This document shows, piece by piece, positions 53,126 through 62,426 of a stretch of 64,000 nucleotides of DNA. The notes beneath the pieces are model-generated. The model was not told the DNA's origin. It made no database searches and saw nothing but the letters and a program-made list of their open reading frames with translations. This stretch comes from Streptomyces sp. PTY087I2. Lineage in GTDB: Bacteria > Actinomycetota > Actinomycetes > Streptomycetales > Streptomycetaceae. Both the position numbers and the translations under genes were made by a program. The stretch covers positions 63,786 through 127,785 of the forward strand of contig NZ_LZRD01000007.1 in assembly GCF_001687325.1 (NCBI RefSeq). Direction: 5' to 3'. Positions within the stretch are counted from its first letter, which is position 1. Every line of letters starts with the position of its first letter.

Positions 53126-53886
53126 GCGGAAGCGCCACCCTTCGTGTAGGCCTCGTAGCCCTCGTTCTCCAGCTGGTCGGCCAGCTCGGCGCCGCCGGAG
53201 GCCGCGATCCGGCCGTTGGCGAAGACGTGGACGAAGTCGGGCTGGATGTACTTGAGGATGCGGGTGTAGTGCGTGATCAGCAGGGTGCCGACCTCGCCGG
53301 TCGCGCGGACCCGGTTGACGCCCTCGGAGACGGTCTTGAGCGCGTCGACGTCCAGGCCGGAGTCGGTCTCGTCGAGGACGGCGATCTTCGGCTTGAGGAG
53401 CTCCAGCTGAAGGATCTCGTGGCGCTTCTTCTCACCGCCGGAGAAGCCCTCGTTGACGTTGCGCTCGGCGAAGGCCGGGTCCATCTGGAGCTCGGCCATC
53501 GTCTCCTTGACCTCCTTGACCCAGGTACGCAGCTTGGGGGCCTCGCCGCGGATGGCGGTGGCGGAGGTGCGCAGGAAGTTGGAGACCGAGACACCGGGGA
53601 TCTCGACGGGGTACTGCATGGCGAGGAACAGGCCGGCGCGGGCCCGCTCGTCGACGGACATCTCCAGGACGTCCTCGCCGTCCAGGGTGACCGAACCGCC
53701 GGTGATCGTGTACTTGGGGTGACCCGCGAGCGAGTACGCGAGGGTGGACTTGCCGGACCCGTTGGGGCCCATGATGGCGTGGGTCTCGCCCTGCTTCACG
53801 GTCAGGTCGACGCCCTTGAGGATCTCCTTCGTGGCGTTGTCGGCCTCGACGGTGACGTGCAGGTCGCGGATTTCAAGCGTTGCCAT
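53122..53886 (-). CDS. sufC: Fe-S assembly ATPase
   Basis: A 254-aa ABC-type ATPase of the SufBCD scaffold. Walker A GPNGSGKST, signature FSGGEKKRHEIL and Walker B IAVLDETDSGLD are intact. AMQYPVEIPGVSVSNFLR is the SufC-specific interface. It follows the Rieske-type gene by 7 bp. Confidence 0.97.
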   Translation of the reverse strand: MATLEIRDLHVTVEADNATKEILKGVDLTVKQGETHAIMGPNGSGKSTLAYSLAGHPKYTITGGSVTLDGEDVLEMSVDERARAGLFLAMQYPVEIPGVSVSNFLRTSATAIRGEAPKLRTWVKEVKETMAELQMDPAFAERNVNEGFSGGEKKRHEILQLELLKPKIAVLDETDSGLDVDALKTVSEGVNRVRATGEVGTLLITHYTRILKYIQPDFVHVFANGRIAASGGAELADQLENEGYEAYTKGGASA

Positions 53887-53893
53887 GGGTGAC

Positions 53894-54211
53894 TCAGGAC
53901 TCCTGGGTGACGGAGACGAGCACATCGTCCCCTTCGATCTTTACGGGGTATACGGGGACGGGGCGCGTCGCGGGAAGGCCGGACGGCTTGCCGGTGCGGA
54001 GGTCGAACGCGGATCCGTGCAGCCAGCACTCGATCGCGCAGTCCTCCACCTCGCCCTCCGAGAGGGAGACGTTCGCGTGCGAGCAGATGTCGTTGATCGC
54101 GAACACCTCGCCCTCGGTGCGGACGACGGAGACGGGTGTGCCGTCGAGCTCCACCCGCTTGGGGGTGTCGTCCTCCAGCTCACTCAGCGCACAGGCCTTG
54201 ACGAAGGACAT
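53894..54211 (-). CDS. Rieske-type non-heme ferredoxin of the suf operon
   Basis: 105 aa. The Rieske cluster ligands CSH and CWLH are spaced as usual (ICSHANVSLSEGEVEDCAIECWLHGSAFD). Such ferredoxins sit in actinobacterial suf operons and probably donate electrons for cluster assembly. The start overlaps the sufD stop by one base. Confidence 0.92.
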   Translation of the reverse strand: MSFVKACALSELEDDTPKRVELDGTPVSVVRTEGEVFAINDICSHANVSLSEGEVEDCAIECWLHGSAFDLRTGKPSGLPATRPVPVYPVKIEGDDVLVSVTQES

Positions 54212-55392
54212 CAGACGGACGCCTTCAGCTCGGCCTCGATCTTCTCGATGAGCCGCTCCTCGACGTCCGGCAGGCCGATCTGCTGGACCAGCTCGGCGAA
54301 GAAGCCGCGCACGACGAGGCGGCGGGCCTCCTCGGCCGGGATACCGCGGGACTGGAGGTAGAAGAGCTGCTCGTCGTCGAAGCGGCCGGTCGCCGAGGCG
54401 TGGCCGGCGCCGACGATCTCGCCGGTCTCGATCTCCAGGTTGGGCACGGAGTCGACCCGGGCGCCGTCGGTGAGGACGAGGTTCCGGTTCATCTCGTAGG
54501 TGTCGGTGCCCTCGGCCGCGGCCTGGATGAGGACGTCGCCGATCCAGACGGCGTGCGCGCCGTCGCCCTGGAGGGCGCCCTTGTACACCGCGTTGGACTT
54601 GCAGTGCGGGGTGTTGTGGTCGACCAGGAGGCGGTGCTCCTGGTGCTGGCCCTTGTCGGTGAAGTACAGACCGAAGAGCTCCGCCTCGCCGCCGGTGGCC
54701 GCATAGGCGACCCGGGGGTGCAGGCGGACGACGTCGCCGCCGAAGGTGACGACGATCGACTTGAAGGAGGCGTCCCGGCCGACCAGCGCGTTGTGCTGGC
54801 CGACGTGGACGGCCGTGTCGTCCCAGTCCTGGACGGAGACGACGGTCAGCTTGGCGCCGTCACCGAGGACGTAGTCGACGTTGGCGGCGAGCACCGCGTC
54901 ACCGGTGTGGTCGATGACGACGACGGCCTCGGCGAAGGCGCCCAGCTCGATGAGCTGGTGGCCGAAGGCGGTGCCGCCCTCGCCGTGCACGGCGATCCGG
55001 ATCGGCTCGGTGAGCACGGCTTCCTTGGCGACCGTGACGACCGAGGCCTGCTCGAAGGAGCTGTACGCCTGGGCGGCGACCCGGTCCACGGGGGTGCCGG
55101 CCTTGCCGAGCCGGGAGTCGTCCCGGCCGACGGTCTCGACGGTGACACCCTCGGGGGCCTCGATGGCGACCTTCACGCCGCTGCCGGTGGCGACCGCGGT
55201 GCCGTCGTGCAGTCCGCGCAGGCGCTCCAGCGGCGTGAAGCGCCACTCCTCCTCGCGGCCGTGCGGGACGGGGAAGTCCGCGACGTCGAAGGACGGGGGC
55301 GCGCTCATGCGCGTGGCGACGGTCGACTCGGCGGCGACCGCGATGGAGCCGGCGGTGGTGGAGCCCACCGGAGTGTTCTGAGCCTCAGCCAT
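54211..55392 (-). CDS. sufD: Fe-S assembly scaffold subunit SufD
   Basis: 393 aa. The N-terminal helical part ends in GREEEWRFTPLERLRGL. The beta-helix core and C-terminal SATGRFDDEQLFYLQSRGIPAEEARRLVVRGFFAEL are the SufB/SufD signature, with the conserved His in GAGHASATG. It forms the scaffold with SufB and SufC. Confidence 0.95.
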   Translation of the reverse strand: MAEAQNTPVGSTTAGSIAVAAESTVATRMSAPPSFDVADFPVPHGREEEWRFTPLERLRGLHDGTAVATGSGVKVAIEAPEGVTVETVGRDDSRLGKAGTPVDRVAAQAYSSFEQASVVTVAKEAVLTEPIRIAVHGEGGTAFGHQLIELGAFAEAVVVIDHTGDAVLAANVDYVLGDGAKLTVVSVQDWDDTAVHVGQHNALVGRDASFKSIVVTFGGDVVRLHPRVAYAATGGEAELFGLYFTDKGQHQEHRLLVDHNTPHCKSNAVYKGALQGDGAHAVWIGDVLIQAAAEGTDTYEMNRNLVLTDGARVDSVPNLEIETGEIVGAGHASATGRFDDEQLFYLQSRGIPAEEARRLVVRGFFAELVQQIGLPDVEERLIEKIEAELKASV

Positions 55393-55493
55393 GGCTGTCG
55401 TAGTGCTCGCTTTCTCAGTCAAGAAGGGGGGTGGTTCGGTGGGGGCGGGGGCGGCCGCGGACGGCCGCCCCGGGTCGTCCTCGGATGCGAGGA

Positions 55494-56915
55494 CTAGCCG
55501 ACCGAACCCTCCATCTGAAGCTCGATCAGCCGGTTGAGCTCCAGGGCGTACTCCATGGGCAGCTCCTTGGCGATCGGCTCGACGAAGCCGCGCACGATCA
55601 TCGCCATGGCCTCGAACTCGGTGAGTCCGCGGCTCATGAGGTAGAAGAGCTGGTCCTCGGAGACCTTGGAGACGGTCGCCTCGTGGCCCATCGACACGTC
55701 GTCCTCGCGGACGTCGACGTAGGGGTAGGTGTCCGAGCGGGAGATCGTGTCGACGAGGAGAGCGTCGCAGAGGACGTTGGACTTCGCGCCCGGCGCGCCC
55801 TCGCCGATCTCGATCAGTCCGCGGTAGGACGTACGGCCGCCGCCTCGCGCCACCGACTTGGAGACGATGTTCGAGGAGGTGTTCGGGGCCATGTGGACCA
55901 TCTTGGCGCCGGCGTCCTGGTGCTGGCCCTCGCCCGCGAAGGCGATGGACAGGGTCTCGCCCTTGGCGTGCTCGCCCATCAGGTAGACGGCCGGGTACTT
56001 CATGGTGACCTTGGAGCCGATGTTGCCGTCGACCCACTCCATGGTCGCGCCCTCGTAGGCCACGGCCCGCTTGGTGACCAGGTTGTAGACGTTGTTCGAC
56101 CAGTTCTGGATGGTCGTGTAGCGGCAGCGGCCGCCCTTCTTCACGATGATCTCGACCACGGCGCTGTGCAGCGAGTCCGAGGAGTAGATCGGGGCGGTGC
56201 AGCCCTCGACGTAGTGGACGTAGGCGTCCTCGTCGACGATGATCAGCGTCCGCTCGAACTGACCCATGTTCTCCGTGTTGATACGGAAGTAGGCCTGGAG
56301 CGGGATGTCCACGTGGACGCCCTTGGGCACGTAGATGAACGAGCCGCCGGACCACACGGCCGTGTTCAGCGAGGCGAACTTGTTGTCGCCGACCGGGATG
56401 ACGGTGCCGAAGTACTCCTTGAAGAGCTCCGGGTGCTCCTTCAGCGCGGTGTCGGTGTCCAGGAAGATGACGCCCTGCTCCTCCAGGTCCTCGCGGATCT
56501 GGTGGTAGACGACCTCGGACTCGTACTGCGCGGCGACACCGGCGACGAGGCGCTGCTTCTCCGCCTCGGGGATGCCGAGCTTGTCGTACGTGTTCTTGAT
56601 GTCCTCGGGCAGGTCCTCCCAGGAGGCGGCCTGCTTCTCCGTGGAGCGCACGAAGTACTTGATGTTGTCGAAGTCGATGCCCGACAGGTCCGAGCCCCAG
56701 CTGGGCATGGGCTTCTTGTCGAAGAGCCTGAGGCCCTTGAGCCGCAGCTTCAGCATCCACTCGGGCTCGTTCTTCTTCTCCGAGATGTCGCGGACGACAG
56801 CCTCGGAGAGACCGCGCTTCGCCGCCGCGCCTGCCGCGTCGGAGTCGGCCCAGCCGAATTCGTACGTACCCAGACCCTCGAGCTCAGGGTGGGCAGTCTC
56901 CGTGGGGAGCGTCAT
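55494..56915 (-). CDS. sufB: Fe-S assembly scaffold subunit SufB
   Basis: 473 aa. [53 protein letters not shown] (with the essential Cys) and [40 protein letters not shown] are definitive for SufB. The start overlaps the sufR stop by 4 bp, so the repressor gene is the first cistron of the operon. A 100-bp gap separates it from sufD. Confidence 0.97.
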   Translation of the reverse strand: MTLPTETAHPELEGLGTYEFGWADSDAAGAAAKRGLSEAVVRDISEKKNEPEWMLKLRLKGLRLFDKKPMPSWGSDLSGIDFDNIKYFVRSTEKQAASWEDLPEDIKNTYDKLGIPEAEKQRLVAGVAAQYESEVVYHQIREDLEEQGVIFLDTDTALKEHPELFKEYFGTVIPVGDNKFASLNTAVWSGGSFIYVPKGVHVDIPLQAYFRINTENMGQFERTLIIVDEDAYVHYVEGCTAPIYSSDSLHSAVVEIIVKKGGRCRYTTIQNWSNNVYNLVTKRAVAYEGATMEWVDGNIGSKVTMKYPAVYLMGEHAKGETLSIAFAGEGQHQDAGAKMVHMAPNTSSNIVSKSVARGGGRTSYRGLIEIGEGAPGAKSNVLCDALLVDTISRSDTYPYVDVREDDVSMGHEATVSKVSEDQLFYLMSRGLTEFEAMAMIVRGFVEPIAKELPMEYALELNRLIELQMEGSVG

Positions 56916-57655
56916 GCGGGGTTCCTCCCGGCCGTGCTTGCAGATGCTGAATGGGTGGTCTGTGGGGGTGCTGCGTGGCCGCTGCGCGGCACATAGGTCG
57001 TGCACACGCCGTCGCCGTGGGCGAGGGTGGCCAGCCGCTGCACATGGGTCCCGAGGAGGCTGGAGAAGAATTCCGTCTCCGCCTCGCACAGCTGTGGGAA
57101 CTGCTCGGCGACATGCGCCACCGGGCAGTGGTGCTGACACAGCTGTTCGCCCTGCTGCGGGCCCGGCGCGCTTCGCGCCGTAGCAGCGTACCCGTCGGCG
57201 GACAGGGCCTTGGCCAGGGCCTCGGTGCGCCCTTCGGGCTCCGCGGCCTCGACCGCCGCGCGGTACGCCTCGCCCATCGCGGCCATCCGGGCGCGGGCGA
57301 AGGCGATGACCGCCTCGTCCCCGCCGGATTCGGCGATGAAGCGCAGGGCGTCGGCGGCCAGCTTGTCGTAGGACTGGTCGAAGGCGTCCCGGCCGCAGTC
57401 CGTGAGGGCGAAGACCTTGGCGGGCCTGCCGCGGGTCCGTGCCCCGTACACCCGCTGTTCACGGGCTTCCACGACATCGTCGGTGACGAGGGCGTCCAGA
57501 TGGCGGCGGACGGCGGCCTGGGTGAGGCCGAGACGCTTGGCAAGGTCCGCGACGGTGGAGGGGCCGTGGTCCAGGATGGAGCGCGCGACCCGGTTGCGCG
57601 TCGAGCGCTCACCGGTCGCGAGTTCCTCCTGAGGAGCCCGTCCGTCGTATTTCAC
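56912..57655 (-). CDS. sufR: Fe-S cluster-sensing repressor SufR
   Basis: 247 aa. The HTH is [40 protein letters not shown]-terminal Cys/His ligands for the sensor cluster are in [22 protein letters not shown], with a further Cys near the end. SufR represses suf when clusters are plentiful. I chose the GTG at 57655 ([23 protein letters not shown]); the frame continues to 57727. The CAAC-N6-GTTG operator overlaps this start codon. Confidence 0.93.
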   Translation of the reverse strand: MKYDGRAPQEELATGERSTRNRVARSILDHGPSTVADLAKRLGLTQAAVRRHLDALVTDDVVEAREQRVYGARTRGRPAKVFALTDCGRDAFDQSYDKLAADALRFIAESGGDEAVIAFARARMAAMGEAYRAAVEAAEPEGRTEALAKALSADGYAATARSAPGPQQGEQLCQHHCPVAHVAEQFPQLCEAETEFFSSLLGTHVQRLATLAHGDGVCTTYVPRSGHAAPPQTTHSASASTAGRNPA

Positions 57656-57668
57656 AACACCATTGTTG
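57655..57668. promoter_or_regulatory. SufR operator CAAC-N6-GTTG
   Basis: CAACACCATTGTTG is an exact match to the CAAC-N6-GTTG pattern known for cyanobacterial SufR. It overlaps the first bases of sufR, which implies autoregulation and, given the overlaps, control of the entire operon. Confidence 0.75.
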
Positions 57669-57728
57669 CGTAATTCATTCGGCCCTGACAACCACGGTCC
57701 GAAACGATCTACGGTGTGGTTCGTCACT

Positions 57729-57742
57729 TAGGGTTACCTAAT
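57729..57742. promoter_or_regulatory. Inverted repeat TTAGG-N4-CCTAA in the sufR/ABC region
   Basis: TTAGGGTTACCTAA sits between sufR and the divergent ABC transporter. It resembles a shortened iron box, so joint control of suf by iron is possible. Confidence 0.4.
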
Positions 57743-57791
57743 CTGGCCCCGGGACGGGGCCTCCCGAAGTGCCTGCCTAGACTGTTCCGCC

Positions 57792-58733
57792 ATGGAGAAC
57801 GAGCCCGTCGTACAGGTCACCGGCCTGGTGAAGCGGTACGGCGCGAAGACCGCGGTGAACGGCCTCGATCTGGTCGTCGCGGCCGGCGCGGTGACCGCCG
57901 TCCTCGGCCCGAACGGCGCCGGGAAGACCACCACCATCGAGACCTGCGAGGGCTACCGCCGCCCCGACGCGGGCACCGTACGCGTCCTCGGGCTCGACCC
58001 GGTCGCCGACGCGGAGCGGCTGCGTCCGCGGGTCGGGGTGATGCTCCAGTCCGGCGGCGTGTACTCCGGCGCCCGCGCCGACGAGATGCTCCGCCACATG
58101 GCGAAGCTGCACGCCCATCCCCTCGACGTGGACGCCCTGATCGAGCGCCTCGGCCTCGGCGACTGCGGCCGCACCACCTACCGGCGGCTCTCCGGCGGCC
58201 AGCAGCAGCGGCTCTCGCTGGCCCTGGCGGTCGTGGGCCGGCCCGAGCTGGTCTTCCTGGACGAGCCGACCGCCGGGCTCGACCCGCAGGCCCGCCGGTC
58301 CACCTGGGACCTGGTCCGCGAGCTGCGCGCCGACGGCGTGTCCGTGGTACTGACCACCCACTTCATGGACGAGGCCGAAACACTCGCCGACGACGTCGCG
58401 ATCATCGACGCGGGCCGGGTCATCGCCCAGGGCAGCCCGGAGGAGCTCTGCCGGGGTGGCGCGGAGAACACCCTGCGCTTCACCGGCCGCCCGGGGCTCG
58501 ACCTCGGCTCCCTCCTCAAGGCGCTGCCCGACGGCTGCGGGGCCGCCGAGCCGCTGCCGGGGACGTACCGGATCACCGGGAGCGTCGGCCCGCAGCTGCT
58601 GGCCACCGTGACCTCCTGGTGCGCCCAGCACGGCGTGATGCCCGACGGCATCGCGGTCGAGCGGCACACCCTGGAGGACGTCTTCCTCGAACTGACCGGA
58701 AAGCAACTGACCGGCAAGGAGCTGCGCGCATGA
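57792..58733 (+). CDS. ABC transporter ATP-binding protein
   Basis: A 313-aa DrrA/NodI-type ATPase: Walker A GPNGAGKTT, signature RLSGGQQQRLSLALAV, Walker B LVFLDEPTAGLD, His switch TTHFMDEAE. The extended C-terminus is typical of drug or lipid exporters. No ribosome site precedes the ATG, and a TAGACT -10-like element (57777-57782) lies ten bases upstream, so the transcript may be leaderless. The stop overlaps the permease start. Confidence 0.92.
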   Translation: MENEPVVQVTGLVKRYGAKTAVNGLDLVVAAGAVTAVLGPNGAGKTTTIETCEGYRRPDAGTVRVLGLDPVADAERLRPRVGVMLQSGGVYSGARADEMLRHMAKLHAHPLDVDALIERLGLGDCGRTTYRRLSGGQQQRLSLALAVVGRPELVFLDEPTAGLDPQARRSTWDLVRELRADGVSVVLTTHFMDEAETLADDVAIIDAGRVIAQGSPEELCRGGAENTLRFTGRPGLDLGSLLKALPDGCGAAEPLPGTYRITGSVGPQLLATVTSWCAQHGVMPDGIAVERHTLEDVFLELTGKQLTGKELRA

Positions 58734-59497
58734 GCGCCGGTACGTACACCCCGCGCCCCGGCGCCGCCCCGCTCCCCCGGATGATCGCCGCGCAGACCGC
58801 GCTGGAGACCCGGATGCTGCTGCGCAACGGCGAGCAGCTGCTGCTGACGGTGATCATCCCGACGCTGCTGCTGGTGCTGTTCAGCGCGGTCGACATCGTG
58901 GACACCGGCGCGGGCGCGTCGGTCGACTTCCTGGCCCCGGGCATCCTGGCGCTCGCGGTGATGTCCACCGCCTTCACCGGCCAGGCCATCGCCACCGGCT
59001 TCGAACGCCGTTACGGAGTCCTCAAGCGGCTCGGGGCCTCCCCGCTGCCCCGCTGGGCGCTGATGACCGCGAAAACGCTGTCGGTGCTGGTCACCGAGGT
59101 GCTCCAGATCGTGCTGCTGACGGCGATCGCCTTCGCGCTCGGCTGGTCGCCCGAGGGCAACCCGCTCTCCGTACTGCTGCTCCTCGTCCTCGGGACCGCC
59201 GCGTTCTCCGGGCTCGGGCTGCTGATGGCCGGAACGCTGAAGGCGGAGGCGACGCTCGCCGCCGCCAATCTGGTCTTCCTGCTGCTGCTGGTCGGCGGCG
59301 GGGTCATCGTGCCGCTGGACAAGTTCCCGGACGCGGTGCAGTCGGCGCTGGGGCTGCTGCCCGTCTCGGCGCTCTCGGAGGGGCTGCGCGACGTCCTCCA
59401 GCACGGCGCGTCGATGCCGTGGACCCAGGCCGGGATCCTCGCGGTGTGGGCGGTGCTGGGGCTCGGCGCGGCGGCGAAGTTCTTCCGCTGGGAGTAG
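58730..59497 (+). CDS. ABC-2 type transporter permease
   Basis: 255 aa with six membrane helices (LLTVIIPTLLLVLFSAV, FLAPGILALAVMSTAF, and others) and the conserved IATGFERRYGVLKRLGASPLPRW cytoplasmic loop of ABC-2 exporters. It pairs with the ATPase by a 4-bp overlap. In actinobacteria this pair sits beside heme A synthase and may serve respiratory maturation; the substrate is unknown. Confidence 0.9.
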   Translation: MSAGTYTPRPGAAPLPRMIAAQTALETRMLLRNGEQLLLTVIIPTLLLVLFSAVDIVDTGAGASVDFLAPGILALAVMSTAFTGQAIATGFERRYGVLKRLGASPLPRWALMTAKTLSVLVTEVLQIVLLTAIAFALGWSPEGNPLSVLLLLVLGTAAFSGLGLLMAGTLKAEATLAAANLVFLLLLVGGGVIVPLDKFPDAVQSALGLLPVSALSEGLRDVLQHGASMPWTQAGILAVWAVLGLGAAAKFFRWE

Positions 59498-59573
59498 CGC
59501 GCGGCGGGGATCTTCACGGGCAAGCCGCCACGAACCACCCCCTCGTGAAAACGCGCACAAGCCCCGTCCTACG

Positions 59574-60560
59574 ATGGTCCGCGTGGAAACCCCCATCTCC
59601 CTCATCGCCAAGCGCTGGACGCCGTCCACCCAGGTGGTGAAGCGCGCCGCGCTCTCCGCCGTCGTGATGAGCGTCTTCATCATCGTCACCGGCGGGGCCG
59701 TCCGGCTCACCGGTTCGGGGCTCGGCTGCGACACCTGGCCCAAGTGCACCGACGACAGCCTGTTCGCGACGCCCGAGCAGGGGCTGCACGGCGCGATCGA
59801 GTTCGGCAACCGGATGCTGACCTATGTGCTGTCGGCCGCGGTCGGCTGGGCGATCATCGCCGTCAGTTCGATGAAGCCGCGCCGCCGCAAGGTGACCCGG
59901 CTGGCCTGGTCACAGTTCTGGGTGGTGCTGGGCAACGCCGTGCTCGGCGGGATCACGGTGTGGGCGGGGCTCAACCCGTGGACGGTGGCCGGGCACTTCC
60001 TGCTGGCCAACGCGCTCCTCGCGGTCACCGTGATCACCTGGGTGCGGGTCGGCGAGGGCGACGGCCCGCCGCGGCCCCGGGCCCCGCTGCCGGTGCGCCG
60101 GCTGTCCTGGGCGATCCTCGCGACCACGGTCGTCCTGATCGTGCTGGGCACCTCGGTGACCGGTTCCGGCAAGCACGCCGGCGACAGCAGCGACGTACCG
60201 CGCATGCCGTGGGACTGGTCGGTCGCCGCGCATGTGCACGCCATCGCCGCCTGGGTGGTCTGCGCCCTGGCCATCGCGATGTGGCTGGCCCTGCGGGTGG
60301 TCGACGCGCCCGCCGACACCCGGGCCCGCGCCCGTGACCTGCTGCTCGTCCTGCTCGCCCAGGGCGCGATCGGGTACGTGCAGTACTTCAGCGACGTCCC
60401 CGAGATCCTGGTCGGCGTCCATATGTTCGGCTCGGCCATCCTGTGGATCGCCGTGATCCGCCTGGTCCTGAGCATGCGCGAGCGCGGCGACGACGCACCC
60501 GCCCCGCTGCCCGGCCCGTCCGCCGAGCGGCCGGAGACGGCACCGGCGACGGCCGTCTGA
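59574..60560 (+). CDS. ctaA: Heme A synthase
   Basis: A 328-aa COX15/CtaA protein with eight membrane helices that oxidises the heme O methyl to formyl. FIIVTGGAVRLTGSGLGCDTWPKC carries the conserved Cys pair. The heme ligand histidines are in GAIEFGNRM, VAGHFLLANALL, AAHVHAIAAW and VGVHMFGSA. The farnesyltransferase making heme O is encoded nearby at 61187. Confidence 0.94.
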   Translation: MVRVETPISLIAKRWTPSTQVVKRAALSAVVMSVFIIVTGGAVRLTGSGLGCDTWPKCTDDSLFATPEQGLHGAIEFGNRMLTYVLSAAVGWAIIAVSSMKPRRRKVTRLAWSQFWVVLGNAVLGGITVWAGLNPWTVAGHFLLANALLAVTVITWVRVGEGDGPPRPRAPLPVRRLSWAILATTVVLIVLGTSVTGSGKHAGDSSDVPRMPWDWSVAAHVHAIAAWVVCALAIAMWLALRVVDAPADTRARARDLLLVLLAQGAIGYVQYFSDVPEILVGVHMFGSAILWIAVIRLVLSMRERGDDAPAPLPGPSAERPETAPATAV

Positions 60561-60581
60561 ACAGACACACACGTACGACGG

Positions 60582-60618
60582 GTGATGGGCGGCGGGCCGG
60601 GGGGCCGCCGCCCATCAC
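60582..60618. terminator. Terminator after ctaA
   Basis: GTGATGGGCGGCGG and its complement (14-bp arms) around a G/C-rich loop, about 20 bases after the stop. Confidence 0.85.
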
Positions 60619-60685
60619 TCGTGCTCCACGCCCCAACGGGCGAGCCCCGGGTCAGGTGTTGCCCGAGGGAGTGTCAGGACGCTCC

Positions 60686-60707
60686 CCCGGACGGGACACC
60701 GTCCGGG
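60686..60707. terminator. Terminator for the convergent small gene
   Basis: CCCGGACGG-GACA-CCGTCCGGG, ten bases beyond the end of the minus-strand gene at 60717. Confidence 0.8.
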
Positions 60708-60716
60708 ACGGAAGCC

Positions 60717-61094
60717 TCAGCTGTCGTTGGAGGGGCCGCCGACCTGGATCCCGGCCATCCGGGACCACTCGTAGGGGCCGGTGCGGACCTTGAGCGCGAA
60801 CTCGCCGTCGAACTCGTCGTGCATCGTGATGCCGGACTTCGTCGCCGCGCTCTCGGCCACCGCGTAGGTCGGGGCCACGAGGTCGCCCCAGGCGCCGTCC
60901 TGGCCGACCAGGACGATGCGGGCGCCCGCCTGGCCGATGTAGGCGAGCTGTCCCTCCGCGCCGCCGTGCTCCTTGGCGAAGGCGCCGATCTCGCGGGCGA
61001 GCTTCGCCGCCCTGCGCCCGTCGCGCGCCGCCTTCCTGGCGTCCGTCCGTGAGGTCTGCTCGGTGTCCGCTGCGTCTGCTGCCGTCTCTGCCAT
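60717..61094 (-). CDS. Conserved small protein of unknown function
   Basis: 125 aa. A basic helical N-terminus (DARKAARDGRRAAKLAREIGAFAKEHGGAEG) is followed by a compact alpha/beta part (AYIGQAGARIVLVGQDGAWGDLVAPTYAVAESAATKSGITMHDEFDGEFALKVRTGPYEWSRMAG). I recognise no domain. It sits between ctaA and ctaB in an actinobacterial respiratory neighbourhood. Codon usage supports a real gene. Confidence 0.75.
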   Translation of the reverse strand: MAETAADAADTEQTSRTDARKAARDGRRAAKLAREIGAFAKEHGGAEGQLAYIGQAGARIVLVGQDGAWGDLVAPTYAVAESAATKSGITMHDEFDGEFALKVRTGPYEWSRMAGIQVGGPSNDS

Positions 61095-61186
61095 GAACAG
61101 GATGCTACCGACGGGTAGATGAACTGGCGACGGGCGGGTCACGTGGCTTGTGCCACGCGACCCGCCCGTACACAAGAAGCGGGGGG

Positions 61187-62134
61187 TCAGCGGAGGAAGG
61201 GGTCCACCGCGACGGCGAGGAAGAGGAGCGAGACGTAGGTGATGGACCAGTGGAAGAGCCGCATCTCCTTGAGCTTGGCCCCGGTCACCCCGGCCTTGGC
61301 GCGGTTCTGGAGGCCGTGGGCCTCCCAGAGCCAGGCGCCGCCGGAGAGCAGCGCCACCGCGGTGTAGAACCAGCCGGTGTAGCCCAGCGGGGTGAGCAGC
61401 AGCGAGACCCCGACCATCACCCAGCTGTAGAGGACGATCTGCTTGGCGACCACCCGGTTGGTGGCGACGACCGGGAGCATCGGGACGCCGACCCGGGCGT
61501 AGTCGTCCTTGACCTTCATCGACAGCGGCCAGTAGTGCGGCGGCGTCCAGAAGAAGATGACGGCGAAGAGGATGACGGCGGCCCAGGAGACCGTGTTCGT
61601 CACGGCCGACCAGCCGATGAGGACCGGCATGCAGCCCGCGATGCCGCCCCAGACGATGTTCTGGGAGGTGCGGCGCTTCAGCAGCATCGTGTAGATGACG
61701 ACGTAGAAGAGCAGCGCGCCGAGCGCGAGGGCGGCCGACAGCCAGTTGACGAGCAGTCCGAACCAGAGCGTGGAGAACACCGCGAGGCCGATGCCGAAGG
61801 CCAGGCATTCGCGGGGGCTGACCATGCCCGTGACCAGCGGACGCTGGGACGTACGGTCCATCAGCGCGTCGATGTCCCGGTCGATGTACATGTTGAGCGC
61901 GTTGGCGCCGCCCGCGGAGAGGTATCCCCCGATGGTGGTCGTGAGGACGAGCCACAGGTCGGGTACGCCCTGGGCGGCGAGGAACATCACCGGAACGGTG
62001 GTGATGAGCAACAGCTCGATGATCCGTGGCTTGGTAAGCGCCACGAATGCCTTGACGCGGGCCCCGAACGGGCGATGGCCCCCTGGGCTGGGAGTCAAGG
62101 CGACCCCTGCGGGTCGGGACTCGACGGCCGTCAC
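61187..62134 (-). CDS. ctaB: Protoheme IX farnesyltransferase (heme O synthase)
   Basis: A 315-aa UbiA-family prenyltransferase that adds farnesyl to heme B for cytochrome aa3. The Mg-prenyl-PP site is [15 protein letters not shown], with [30 protein letters not shown] as the second conserved loop. Nine membrane helices. The GTG at 62134 follows AGGGGTG; the frame stays open upstream but without homology. It is divergent from transketolase. Confidence 0.93.
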   Translation of the reverse strand: MTAVESRPAGVALTPSPGGHRPFGARVKAFVALTKPRIIELLLITTVPVMFLAAQGVPDLWLVLTTTIGGYLSAGGANALNMYIDRDIDALMDRTSQRPLVTGMVSPRECLAFGIGLAVFSTLWFGLLVNWLSAALALGALLFYVVIYTMLLKRRTSQNIVWGGIAGCMPVLIGWSAVTNTVSWAAVILFAVIFFWTPPHYWPLSMKVKDDYARVGVPMLPVVATNRVVAKQIVLYSWVMVGVSLLLTPLGYTGWFYTAVALLSGGAWLWEAHGLQNRAKAGVTGAKLKEMRLFHWSITYVSLLFLAVAVDPFLR

Positions 62135-62426
62135 GCACACCCCTGACAGAGAAATCCCAGCAAGCTCCGGGCTCAGCGGCCCTTGTGAAGACTTGCGCGA
62201 ACTCGACCACTCTAGACGTTGGGGATACACCGCCCTTCGCGGGGGTGGGGTCGTGTTGAGGGTGACTGTTCGCCGGATGTCCATTCCGTCGGGAGGCGAA
62301 CTCCACGGGTCGCCCACACCCTGGAAAGTGCTCGGAAACTGTGCCCGGCAACGGGGGTAGGCTCGACAGCGCCCGGTGCGGTAACGGTCACCGGTTTACA
62401 ACAGTGGAGAGGAGCCCTGACTCAGG

